A DNA stretch of 64,000 nt from Pegea sp. RAD2-039 (lineage: Eukaryota; Chordata; Thaliacea; Salpida; Salpidae): positions 372,001-436,000 of the forward strand of contig JAQGEQ010000365.1 of NCBI GenBank assembly GCA_034620365.1, given 5' to 3'. The position numbers and the translations under genes are program-made. Below are positions 39,092-50,806 of the stretch, piece by piece; the stretch's first letter is position 1, and every line of letters begins with the position of its first letter. The notes beneath the pieces were generated by a model, which saw nothing but the letters and a program-made list of their open reading frames with translations, was not told the DNA's origin and did not search any database.

Positions 39092-40931
39092 TGATGACGT
39101 CATCAAATGATGAAAAACGAATTATTCAAACAATAATAATCATACTTTCTTTTTTAAAGTTTGTATTTTATAATAAGAATTTAATTATTTGCTTGCAATG
39201 ATCCGCGGTTTAATTAGATACTGATCTATTTTCAACAGATTAACTCCTTTTGCTATGAGAAGTCTTACTTAACATTTGTAATGATATCGACGAATGTTGC
39301 ATTAAACCCGTTTTGCACTCAATGATGATCGACTTCAGAATGAAGTTATGATGAACCAACAGCTAGTTTAGAAACGAGGTGATGTTAATTGTTGGCTGCA
39401 GTTGTGGTGATGGTGATAAAGTAAACAAAAGTGTAAAATTGAGAATTTTTAAAAAACTGCTAATGTCCTTAGAGTTGTAAAACGTGTTTAAAGTATTTTT
39501 AGAAATTTATTTAAAAATTGTAATTTATGTACATGAATGCAGATTTAGGGTATAAAGGGTAATTAGTTGTATTTAAAACATATTAGTAGAGCTTGCAACA
39601 ACTTTTGAAGATGCAGAGGATATAAAGAGATTACTAAGCTTGTTGACGTACTAAGTCACTTTTACAGTTCTTGAAACATTTTTGATGAAGCTACCAGCAT
39701 GTTACACGCGATTTTTTCAATCATTTCTGTAATATTTATTCAAATTGTAAAACTGACTGTCGTAGTTTGAAAAAAAGTAATATAAAATAGTAGTGAAATG
39801 GCATAAGTAAATACAAGATATGAATGAAAAGTTCCAATTAAACGTGAAAGTTAAGATTTGAATTAAAAGTTTTCCAAAAACGAAAATAAAATAGTTTAAT
39901 TAATTTGATTAAAGTTGTTTAGTAGGTCACTTTTAACAACAAACTCTTGAAATCATAGGACATTTTACAGTCTTTTGAGAAATCATTAAAGATGATATGG
40001 GAGATACTATTTATAACTTCAAATAATAATATTTCTGAAAAATTTTACAAAGATTTAAATTTAAACTGATAGTGAAGATTTATGCATGAAGCAAACGGTA
40101 TGCCTCATCAAAATAAAAGATTTCTGAATACAAAATAATTTAACAATTCAAATATTTATTTCTCAAGATATAATCTGTAGAAATTAATTGAAATTTAACT
40201 TATAATGGATGTTTATTTATTAATAGTATAAACACGATGGATATTTATGGTTAATAGTATAAGCAGCATCAGTTTGTTTTTTGTTTAAGTAAAATAGAAA
40301 ATTTTGGTAGAAAGTTATTTAAAAACGTTTTGCAGCAACTAACTTACGCGGAGAGAAATTTTATCACTCATGAGTGATAAAAACGCCAAAGTCATTAACT
40401 ATATTAAGCCAACAAGTTAAGACTTAATCATGTTTGCAAAAAGTTCAACTGCCGCATAAGCAGTTTCAAAAATATCCAATAAGAAATAAAACAACTCTAT
40501 GCTATCGGTCATTACATTTCATCTTATATCTATGAATTGTAGTTTTATGTTTGTGGTGCTTGAGTTACGAAAACAGTAAATTCATTAGGTGTAAAAATAC
40601 TATTTTTTAAACTTGGTATCCAAAGATAGAAAACTAATCTGCGTGATTTTGTAAAATCTATACTAAGAATATTTCAGGTTTTTTAAAAGTTTCAAACAAG
40701 CTACAAATAGAAATGGCTAAAAATAGCTACAAATAGTGTTTACACACCAAACGACTTTTAACATATTCATCAAAGTGACGTCTACTTTCTTAATGAATGC
40801 AAAAGATCAAACCCAAATAAAATTATAATCACTTTCTACTCGTTAATTTTTAAATTTGAACAAATTTGTTTTCTGTAATTAAATTATTTCGTATATAATT
40901 TTTTTTGAATACCAAAATTTGTTCACTGTGG
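39092..40931 (+). repeat. Monomer 18, type A delta
   Basis: Length 1840. The scar is near 40697-40730. It has the partial duplication near 40230-40265 and the ATCCAATAAG cassette. With monomer 5 it shares the core-flank variant CTGCTAATGTCC in place of CTGCTAGGGTCC. Confidence 0.92.
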
Positions 40932-43237
40932 TGATGACGTCATCAAATGATGAAAAACAAACTATTCAGTCATTACAGACAAAAATGCCAAAGTCACTAA
41001 CTATAGTACATTACTGAATTAGGACACACACCTGATTGCAAAAGTTCAACTGCTGCATAAGCAGTTTCAAAAATTAACCAAGTTTTTATGAAAATATCGA
41101 CTTCCAATTGTCAATGAATTCAGCCATTACAATTCAACTTATATTTACAAAAAGTTTTTTTATATTTTTGGTGCCTGAGATACGATTACTGTTTAAAAAG
41201 CGTTTTATGTCGAAATATTAGTTTTTTAACTTGATACGGTTTAAACATTATAACCAAACTTGGTCATTTTTTGATGACGTCATCTAATGATGAAAAACGA
41301 ATATTTAAACATAATCAATTATACTTTCTCTATTGAAGTTTTTATTTTAATATAACATTATATTTATTTATTTGCTTGCATTGATGTGTGGATTAATTAG
41401 ATACTGATGTATTTTCATCACATTAACTCCTTTTGCTATGAGAAGTCTTACTTAACATTTGTAATGATATCGACGAATGTTGCATTAAACCCGTTTTGCA
41501 ATCAATGATGATCGACTTCAGAATGAAGTTATGATGAACCACCAGCTAGTTTAGAAACGAGGTGATGTTAATTGTTGGCTGCAGTTGTGGTGATGGTGAT
41601 AAAGTAAACAAAAGTGTAAAATTGAGAATTTCTAAAAAACTGCTAGGGTCCTTAGAGTTGTAAAACGTGTTTGAAGTGTTGTTAGAAATTTATCTAAAAC
41701 TTGTAATTTATGTACATGAATGCACATTTAGGGTATAAAGGGTGATTAGTTGTATTTAAAACATATTAGTAGAGCTTGCAACAACTTTTGAAGATGCAGA
41801 GGATATAAAGAGATTAGTAAGCATGTTGACGTCCTAAGTCACTTTTACAGTTCTTGGAACATTGTTGATGAAGTTACCAGCATGTTACACGCGATTTTTT
41901 CAATCATTTCTGTAAATTTAATTCAAATTTTAAAACTTACTGTCGTAGTTTGAAAAGATTAATATAAAATAGTAGTGAAATGGCGTGAGTAAATACAAGA
42001 TATGAATGAAAAGTTCCAATTTAACGTGAAAGTTAAGATTTAATTTAAAAGTTTTCCCAAAACTAAAACCGGCTAGTTTACTTGATTTGATTAAAGCTGT
42101 TTAGTAGGTCACTTTTAACGACAAACTCTTGAAAGCATAGAATATTTTACAGTCTTTTGAGAAATCATTAAGGACGATACGGAAGATACTATTGGCAACT
42201 TCAAATAATTATAATCCTGAAGAATTTTACAAAGATTTAATCTTAAGCTTATAGTGAAGATTTATGCATGAAGCAAACGGTATGCCTCAACGAAAGAAAA
42301 GATTTCTGAATACAAAATAATTCGAAAATTTAAATATTTATTTCTGAAGATATAATCTGTATAAATTAATTGAAATTTAACCTAGGATGGATATTTATGG
42401 TTAAAAATATAAACACCGTCAGTTTGTTTCTTGTTTAAGTAAAATAGAAAATTTTAGTAGAAAGTTATTTAAAAACGTTTTTCACTAACTGACTTACGAG
42501 GTGAGAAATTTTATTACTCATGAGTGATAAAAACGCCAAAGTCATTAACTATATTAAGCCAACAAGTTAAGACTTAGACATGTTTTCAAAAAGTTCAACT
42601 GCTGCGTAAGCAGTTTCAAATTCAGATGTGATTCAAGTAAAAAGATCAGATGTCATCAGCAATTACAATTCAGCTTATATCTATGAAGTATAGTTTAATG
42701 TTTGTGGTGCTAGAGTTACGAAAACCGGTAAATTCGTTGGTTTCGAAAATAATATTTTCTAAACTTGGCATCCAAAGATCGAAAACTATTCTTTGTGATT
42801 TTGTAAAATCTAAACTAAGAATATTTCAGGTTTTTTAAAAGTTTCAAACAAGCTACAAATAGAAAAGAATTTTCATTACAAAATGTATACATCTTACACA
42901 ACATTTTAAAATTGATATCTGGATACAGTTTTCTTAAATTTTGTTAATTTTTATAGGTCTGAAATAAAATTAACAAAACGTCTTCGACTAAACAGTTTCT
43001 ATCTTTTAATTTTCTATCTTCGGATGTAAAGTTTAGAAAATAGTGTTTTCACACTAAACGACTTTTAACATATTCATCAAAGTGACGTCTACTTTCTTAA
43101 TGAATGCAAAAGATCAAACCCAAATAAAATCATAACCACTTTCTACTCGTTAATTTTTTAATTTGAACAAATTTGTTTGCTATAATTAAATTTTTCCGTA
43201 TCTAATTTTTTTAAATTACCAAACTTGTTCAATGTGG
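40932..43237 (+). repeat. Monomer 19, type B
   Basis: Length 2306. The module is 40932-41271. The cassette (TTCAGATGTGATTCAAG) is unique, and even the usually fixed TTCAAAAAT before it is altered to TTCAAATTC. A 62-codon plus-strand frame at 42650-42838 is open here by chance. Confidence 0.92.
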
Positions 43238-45200
43238 TGATGACGTCATCAAATGATGAAAAACGAATTATTCAAACAATTATAATCATAATTTTTTTTT
43301 TAAAGTTTGGGTTTTACAATAAGATTTTAATTATTTGCTTGCAATGATACGTAAATTAATTAGGTACTGATCTATTTTCAACAGATTAACTTCTTTTGCT
43401 ATGAGAAGTCTTACTTAACATTTTTAATGATATCGACGAATGTTACATTAAACCCGTTTCGCATTCAATGATGATCGACTTCAGAATGAAGTTATGATGA
43501 ACCAACAGCTAGTTTAGAAACGAGGTGATGTTAATTGTTGGTTTCAGTTGTGGTGATAGTGATAAAGTAAACGAAAGTGTAAAATTGAGAATTTCTAAAA
43601 AACTGCTAGGGTCCTTAGAGTGTGCAAAACGTGTTTTAAATATTTTTAGAAATTTAATCTAAAAACTTGTAATTTATGTACATGAATGCAGATTTAGGGT
43701 GTAAAGGGTGATTAGTTGTATTTAAAACATATTAGTGGAGCTTGCAATAATTTTTGAAGATGCAGAGGATATAAAGAGATTAGTAGCCTTGTTGACGTCC
43801 TAAGTCACTTTTACAGTTCTTCAATCATTTTTGATGAAGCTACCAACATGTTACACGCGATTTTTTCAATCATTTCTGTAAATTTTATTAAAATTTTAAA
43901 ACTGACTGTCGTATTTTGAAAAGAGTAATATAAAATAGTAGTGAAATGGCGTGAGTAAGTACAAGATATGAATACAAAGTTCCAATTAAACGTGAAAGTT
44001 AAGATTTGAATTAAAAGTTTTCCAAAAACTAAAACCGGCTAGTTTACTTGATTTGATTAAAGTTGTTTAGTAGGTCACTTTTAACAACAAACTATTGAAA
44101 GCATAGGACATTTACAGTCTTTTGAGAAATCATTAAAGATGATATGGGAGATACTATTTATAACTTCAAATAGTAATACTCCTGAAAAATTTTACAAAGA
44201 TTTAAATTTAAACTGATAGTGAAGATTTTTGCATAAAGCAAACGGTATGCCTCATCGAAAGAAAAGATTTCTGAATACAAAATAATTCGAAAATTCAAAT
44301 ATTTATTTCTCAAGATATAATCTGTAGAAATTAATTGAAATTTAACTTAGGATGGATGTTTATTTATTAATAGTATAAACAACGTCGATTTGTTTTTTGT
44401 TTTAGTAAAATAGAGAATTTTGGTAGAAAGTTATTTAAAAACGTTATCAAGCAACTGATTTAGGAAGTGCGAAAAATTATCACTAATGAGAAATAAAAAC
44501 GCCAAAGTCATTAACTATAATAAGCCAGCAAGTTAAGACTTATCCATGTTTGCAAAATGTTCTACTGCCGCGTAAGCAGTTTCAAAAATAGATGATAATG
44601 AATTAAAGATCAGTGCCATCAACCATTACAATTCAGCTTATATCTATGAAGTGTAGTTTTATGTTTGTGGTGCTTGAGTTACGAAAACAGTAATTTCGTT
44701 GATTGTGAAAATACTATTTTTTAAACTTGGCATCAAAAGATAGAAAACTATTTTGCGTGATTTTGTAAAATCTATACTAATAATATTTAAGGTTTTTTAA
44801 AAGTTTCAAACAAGCTACATATAAAAGGGAATTTTCATAAAAAAATGTATCAATCTTACACAACATTTTAAAATTGATATCTGGATATACTTTTCTTAAA
44901 TTTTGTAAAATTTTATAGGTCTGAACTAAAATTAACAAAAAGTCTTCGACTAAACAGCTTCTAACGTTTAGTTTTCTATCTTCGGATGTAAATTTTAGAA
45001 AATAGTGTTTTCACACTAAACGACTTTTAACAATTTCATCAAAGTGACGTCAACTTTCTTGGTGAATGCAAAAGATCAAACCCAAATAAAATTATAACCA
45101 CTTTCTACTCGTTAATTTTTAAATTTGAACAAATTTGTTTTCTGTAATTAAATTATTTCGTATATAATTTTTTTTGAATACCAAAATTTGTTCACTGTGG
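43238..45200 (+). repeat. Monomer 20, type A
   Basis: Length 1963. It is the partner of monomer 11 (see GTTATCAAGC variant at 44443). The core has private changes (TTTTTAATGATATC, GTTGGTTTCAGTTG). Confidence 0.92.
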
Positions 45201-46977
45201 TGATGACGTCATCAAATGATGAAAAACAAACTATTCAGTCATTACTGACAAAAATGCCAAAGTCACTAACTATAGTACATTACTAAATTAGGACACACAC
45301 CTGATTGCAAAAGTTCAACTGCTGCATAAGCAGTTTCAAAAATTAACCAAGTTTTTATGAAAATATCGACTTCCAATTGTCAATGAATTCAGCCATTACA
45401 ATTCAACTTATATTTACAAAAAGTTTTTTTATATTTTTGGTGCCTGAGATACGATTACTGTTTAAAAAGCGTTTTATGTCGAAATATTAGTTTTTTAACT
45501 TGATACGGTTTAAACATTATAACCAAACTTGGTCATTTTATGATGACGTCATCTAATGATGAAAAACGAATATTTAAACCTAATTAATTATACTTTCTCT
45601 ATTGAAGTTTTTATTTTAATATAACATTATATTTATTTATTTGCTTGCTTGTATTGATGTGTGGATTAATTAGATACTGATCTATTTTCATCAGATTAAC
45701 TTCCTTTTGCTATGAGAAGTCTTACTTAACATTTGTAATGATTTCGACGAATGTTACATTAAACCCGTTTTGCAATCAATGATGATCGACTTCAGAATGA
45801 AGTTATGATGAACCAACAGCTAGTTTAGAAACGAGGTGATGTTAATTGTTGGCTGCAGTTGTGGTGATGGTGATAAAGTAAACGAAAGTGTAAAATTTGA
45901 GAATTTCTAAAAAACTGCTAGGGTCCTTAGAGTTGTAAGACTTGTTTGAAGTGTTGTTAGAAATTTATCTAAAACTTGTAATTTATGTACATGAATGCAT
46001 ATTTATGGTGTAAAGGGTGATTAGTTGTATTTAAAACATTTAAGTGGATCTTGTAACAGCTTTTGAAGATGCAGAGGATATAAAGAGATTACTAAGCTTG
46101 TTGACGTCCTAAGTCACTTTTACAGTTCTTGAAACATTTTTGATGAAGCTACCAGCATGTTACACGCGATTTTTTCAATCATTTCTGTAATATTTATTCA
46201 AATTTTAAAACTGACTGTCGTAGTTTGAAAAGATTAATATAAAATAGTAGTGAAATTGCATAAGTAAATACAAGATATGAATGAAAAGTTCCAATTAAAC
46301 GTGAAAGTTAAGATTTGAATTAAAAGTTTTCCAAAAACGAAAATAAAATAGTTTATTTAATTTGATTAAAGTTGTTTAGTAGGTCACTTTTAACAACAAA
46401 CTCTTGAAAGCATAAGACATTTACAGTCTTTTGAGAAATCATTAAAGATGATATGGGAGATACTATTGATAACTTCAAATAGTTATACTCCTGAAAAATT
46501 TTACAAAGATTTAAATTTAAACTGATAGTGAAGATTTTTGCATGAAGCAAACGGTATGCCTCATCGAAAGAAAAGATTTCTGAATACAAAATAATTCGAA
46601 AAGTCAAATATTTATTTCTCAAGATATAATCTGTAGAAATTAATTGAAATTTAACTTAGGATGGATATTTATGATTAATAGTGTAAAAACCGTCAGTTTG
46701 TTTCTTGTTTAAGTAAAATATAAAATTTCGGTAGACAGTTATTTAACAACGTTTTTCAACAACTGACTTACGAGGTGAAAAATTTATTACTCATGAGTGA
46801 TAAAAACGCCAAAGTCATTTACTATTTTAAGCCAGCAAGTTAAGACTTATCCATGATTGCAAAATGTTCAACTGCTGCGTAAGCAGTTTCAAAAATAGAT
46901 GATGATGAAAGTGAAGTCCAGTGCCATCAACCATTACAATTCAGTTTATATCTATGAAGTGTAGTTTTATGTTTGTG

Positions 46978-47180
46978 GTGCTTGAGTTACGAAAACGGTA
47001 AATTCGTTGATTGTGAAAATACTATTTCTTAAACTTGGCATCCAAAGATAGAAAACTATTTTGCGTGATTTTGTAAAATCTTTACTAATAATATTTAAGG
47101 TTTTTTAAAAGTTTCAAACAAGCTATATATAAAAGGGAATTTTCATAAATAAATGTATCAATCTTACACAACATTTTAAA
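46978..47180 (+). repeat. Left copy of the 203-bp tail segment flanking the insert
   Basis: It runs from GTGCTTGAGTTACG to ACATTTTAAA and covers the same part of the monomer as 47953-48155. The two copies have equal length but belong to different satellite subfamilies. Confidence 0.8.
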
Positions 47181-47207
47181 TTACTCAAAAAAGGTGTGAA
47201 GAAGTTT

Positions 47208-47279
47208 TCCAAAATGGTCGAGTGGTTAGGATTCCTGACTTTCATCCAGGCGCCCCGGGTTCGATTCCCGTTGTAGGAA
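47208..47279 (+). tRNA. tRNA-Glu(TTC)-like sequence, full length but degenerate
   Basis: The 72 bases fold as a tRNA-Glu with anticodon TTC in the loop CTTTCAT. The A box (TGGTCGAGTGG, 47215-47225) and B box (GGTTCGATTCC, 47259-47269 or one base earlier) are intact, and a T7 run (47282-47288) can end pol III transcription. The stems are damaged: the acceptor pair TCCAAAA/TGTAGGA has two mismatches, the anticodon stem has an A-C at its last pair, and the D stem and T stem have one weak pair each. It is more likely a pseudogene or the head of a tRNA-derived SINE than a working tRNA. Confidence 0.7.
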
Positions 47280-47299
47280 CATTTTTTTCTTTTTATCAT

Positions 47300-47481
47300 A
47301 AAACTTTTTATTTTGTTTATAGAAATATTATGAAACTTTTCCATTATTATCTTTTTCTAATTAGTTGATATTTTGTTTGTAAATTGTAAACTTGTAGCAA
47401 ACAGAAGCTGATAAATTGATAATCAGAAAAATGCTCTAAATTCTACTTTAAACATTAATACCGTTCAACAACTAGTCCAAC
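47300..47481. other. Unique AT-rich left half of the insert
   Basis: Nothing recognisable lies between the tRNA-like unit and the minisatellite. It does not match the satellite. Confidence 0.4.
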
Positions 47482-47572
47482 GATTCTGTCCCAGGTTTCT
47501 GTCCCAGTCTTCTGTCCCAAGTTTCTGTCCCAGGTTTCTGTCCCAGGTTTCTGTCCCAGGCTTCTGTCCCGG
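47482..47572 (+). repeat. 13-bp minisatellite, 7 copies (GTTTCTGTCCCAG)
   Basis: Seven head-to-tail copies of 13 bp fill 91 bases exactly. Copies 2, 4, 5 and 6 are identical, while copies 1, 3 and 7 have one to three changes. It is much richer in G and C than its surroundings. Its role is unknown. Confidence 0.9.
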
Positions 47573-47889
47573 TCACCAATTGTAGTCATGGTTACTCATC
47601 CAACCTCGATGCCGACGAGTAGTTTGCTTGATGATTTGAATTTGAAGCAAGTTTACATCAAATGGTTTCAACTTCTTTGATATTTCTGAAACAGCTTCAC
47701 TTATTGCTTAAGGCTCTAAATCAAAAGTTTATTGCTTTTCTAGACGATGAGAAATTGAAAATAGTTTTCGCAACTTCTATATTTTATCAACAACTTTCTA
47801 CTTTCTGATTTGAATATAAAAAATGTTACTTGATAAATAATTAAAATATTTTAATAAATCTTGATAATCAATTCTAAAAAGAAAAAATG
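47573..47889. other. Unique right half of the insert
   Basis: There is no gene here. It ends in AAAAAGAAAAAATGT, the inverted counterpart of the tail that follows the plus-strand tRNA-like unit. Confidence 0.4.
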
Positions 47890-47940
47890 TTCCTACAGCG
47901 GGAATCGAACCCGTGCCGTCTGGGTGAAAGCCAGGAATCC
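47890..47940 (-). pseudogene. 5'-truncated tRNA-Glu(TTC) pseudogene
   Basis: On the minus strand this reads GGAT, then anticodon arm CCTGG-CTTTCAC-CCAGA, then T arm around GGTTCGATTCC and TGTAGGA-A, the 3' two thirds of a tRNA-Glu. The acceptor 5' strand and the D arm up to GGAT are missing. In their place (47941-47952) is a second copy of GATTCCTGGC, copied from the adjacent anticodon stem. The B box is intact and there is no A box, so pol III expression is unlikely. Confidence 0.75.
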
Positions 47941-47952
47941 TCGCCAGGAATC

Positions 47953-48155
47953 GTGCTTGAGTTATGAAAACGGTAAATTCGTTGATTGTGAAAATACTAT
48001 TTTTTAAACTTGGCATCCAAAGATAGAAAACTATTTTGCGTGATTTTGTAAAATCTATACTAAGAATATTTCAGGTTTTTTAAAAGTTTCAAACAAGCTA
48101 CAAATAGAAAAGAATTTTCATTACAAAATGTATACATCTTACACAACATTTTAAA
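47953..48155 (+). repeat. Right copy of the 203-bp tail segment flanking the insert
   Basis: The satellite resumes at GTGCTTGAGTTATG, 203 bp behind where it stopped at 47180, so this part of the monomer occurs on both sides of the insert. Confidence 0.8.
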
Positions 48156-48482
48156 ATTGATATCTGGATATACTTTTCTTAAATTTTGTTAATTTTTATA
48201 GGTCTGAACTAAAATTAACAAAAAGTCTTCGACTATACAGCTTCTACCATTTAATTTTCTATCTTCGGATGTAAAGTTTAGAAAATAGTGTTTTCACACT
48301 AAACGACTTATAACAATTTCATCAAAGTGACGTCTACTTTCTTAGTGAATGCAAAAGATCATACCCAAATAAAATTATAACCACTTTCTACTCGTTAATT
48401 TTTAAATTTGAACAAATTTGTTTTCTGTAATTAAATTATTTCGTATATAATTTTTTTGAATACCAAAATTTGTTCACTGTGG

Positions 48483-50806
48483 TGATGACGTCATCAAATG
48501 ATGAAAAACAAACTATTCAGTCATTACTGACAAAAATGCCAAAGTTACTAACTATAGTACATTACTAAATTAGGACACACACCTGATTGCAAAAGTTCAA
48601 CTGCTGCATAAGCAGTTTCAAAATCTAACAAAGTTTTTATGAAAATATCGACTTCCAGTTGTCAATGAATTCCGCCATTACAATTCAACTTATATTTACA
48701 AAAAGTTTTTTTATATTTTTGGTGCCTGAGATACGATTACTGTTTAAAAAGCGTTTTATGTCGAAATATTAGTTTTTTAACTTGATACGGCTTAAACATT
48801 ATAACCAAACTCGGTCACCTTTTGATGACGTCATCTAATGATGAAAAACGAATATTTAAACATAATTAATTATACTTTCTCTATTGAAGTTTTTATTTTA
48901 ATATAACATTATATTTATTTATTTGCTTGTATTGATGTGTGGATTAATTAGATACTGATGTATTTTCATCAGATTAACTCCTTTTGCTATGAGAAGTCTT
49001 ACTTAACGTTTGTAATGATATCGACGAATGTTGCATTAAACCCGTTTTGCAATCAATGATGATCGACTTCAGAATGAAGTTATGATGAACCAACAGCTAG
49101 TTTAGAAACGAGGTGATGTTAATTGTTGGCAGCAGTTGTGGTGATGGTGATAAAGTAAACAAAAGTGTAAAATTGAGAATTTCTAAAAAACTGCTAGGGT
49201 CCTTAGAGTTGTAAAACGTGTTTGAAGTGTTTTTAGAAATTTATCTAAAACTTGTAATTTATGTACAAGAATGCAGATTTAGGGTGTAAAGGGTGATTAG
49301 TTGTATTTAAAACATATTTGTGGATCTTGTAACAGCTTTTAAAGATGCAGAGGATAGAAAGAGATTAGTAAGCTTGTTGAAGTCCTAAGTCACTTTTACT
49401 GTTCTTGAAACATTTTTGATGAAGCCACCGGCATGTTACACGCGATTTTTTCAATCATTTCTGTAAATTTTATTAAAATTTTAAAACTGACTGTCGTATT
49501 TTGAAAAGAGTAATTAAAGTAGTAGTGAAAAGGCGTGAGTAAATACAAGATATGAATGAAAAGTTCCAATTAAACGTGAAAGTTAAGATTTAATTTAAAA
49601 GTTTTTCAAAAACGAAAACCGGCTACTTTACTTGATTTGATTAAAGTTGTTTAATAGTAACGTTAAACTTTTAACAATAAACTCTTGAAAACATAAAATA
49701 TTTTACTGTCGTTTGAGAAATCATTAAAGATGATACGGAAGATATTATTGACAACTTCAAAAGGTAATACTCCTGAAAAATTTCATAAATATTTAATCTT
49801 AAGATTATAATGAAGATTTATGCATGAAGCAAACGGTATGCCTCATCAAAATAAAAGATTTCTCAACACAAGATTTTTGAATACAAAATATTTCAACAAT
49901 TCAAATATTTATATCTCAAGTTATAATCTATAGAAATTAATTGAAACTTAAATTAAGATGAATGTTTATTTATTAATAGTATAAACAACGTCAATTTGTT
50001 TTTGTTTAAGTTAAATAGAGAATTTTATTAGAAAGTAGTTTAACAACGTTTTTCAGCAACTGATTTACGAGGAGAGAAAATTTATTACTCATGAGTGATA
50101 AAAACGCCAAAGTCATTAACTACATTAAGCCAACAAGTTAAGACTTATTCATGTTTGCAAAATGTTCAACTGCCGCGTAAGCAGTTTCAAAAATAGAACA
50201 GCTGATGTTTTATTGTATGATGCCATCAGTCATTACAATTCAGTTTATATCTATGAAGCGTAGTTTTATGTTTGTGGTGCTTGAGTTACGAAAACAGTAA
50301 TTTCGTTGATTGTAAAAATACTATTTTTTAAACTTGGTAACCAAATATAGAAAACTATTCTGCGTGATTTCTTACAATTTATACTAAGAATTTTTTAGGT
50401 TTTTTAAAAGTTTCAAACAAGCTACAAATAAAAGAGAATTTTCATAAGAAAATGTATCCATCTTACACAACATTTTAAAATTGATATCTGGATATACTTT
50501 TCTTAAATTTTGTAAAATTTATAGGTTTGAACTAAAATTAACAAAAAATGTTCGACTAAACAGCTTCTAACATTTAGTTTTCTATCTTCGGATGTAAAGT
50601 TTAGAAAATTGTGTTTTCACACCAAACGACTTTTAACATATTCATCAAAGTGACGTCTACTTTCTTACTGAATGCAAAAGATCAAACCCAAATAAAATTA
50701 TAACCACTTTCTACTCGTTAATTTTTAAAATTGAACAAATTTGTTTTCTGTAATTAAATTATTTCGTATATAATTTTTTTTGAATACCAAAATTTGTTCA
50801 CTGTGG
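48483..50806 (+). repeat. Monomer 22, type B
   Basis: Length 2324. The module is 48483-48822. The cassette is AGAACAGCTGATG, a variant of the AGAACAAC form. Confidence 0.92.

Larger units (their letters stand above)
47181..47952. mobile_element. 772-bp insert bounded by inverted tRNA-Glu-derived sequences
   Basis: This segment shares nothing with the satellite. Its ends are two tRNA-Glu(TTC)-like sequences facing inward (47208-47279 plus, 47890-47940 minus). Each is followed by the same tail (ACA, a T run, then CTTTTTA), giving inverted repeats of about 70 bases around a unique centre with a 13-bp minisatellite. There is no open frame for a transposase. It could be two tRNA-derived SINE ends in opposite orientation, a fold-back element, or a product of template switching. 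I do not recognise a named family, so the mobile-element class is tentative. Confidence 0.5.
45201..48482 (+). repeat. Monomer 21, type B, interrupted
   Basis: Length 3282. The excess is 772 bp of foreign DNA (47181-47952) plus a repeated 203 bp of tail. The module is 45201-45540. The tail left of the insert is of the ACATATAAAAGGG-like subfamily and the tail right of it is of the ACAAATAGAAAAG subfamily. Confidence 0.92.

Noticed and set aside
42650-42838. 62-codon plus-strand frame
   Set aside because: It falls entirely in satellite sequence and is open only in monomer 19.
47123-47344. Minus-strand frames over the insert edges (47123-47344 and 47798-48016)
   Set aside because: They run through tRNA-like sequence and satellite junctions, so they cannot be natural genes.
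46978-48155. The 203-bp flanking repeats as a target-site duplication
   Set aside because: It is far longer than any normal target duplication, and the two copies belong to different satellite subfamilies.
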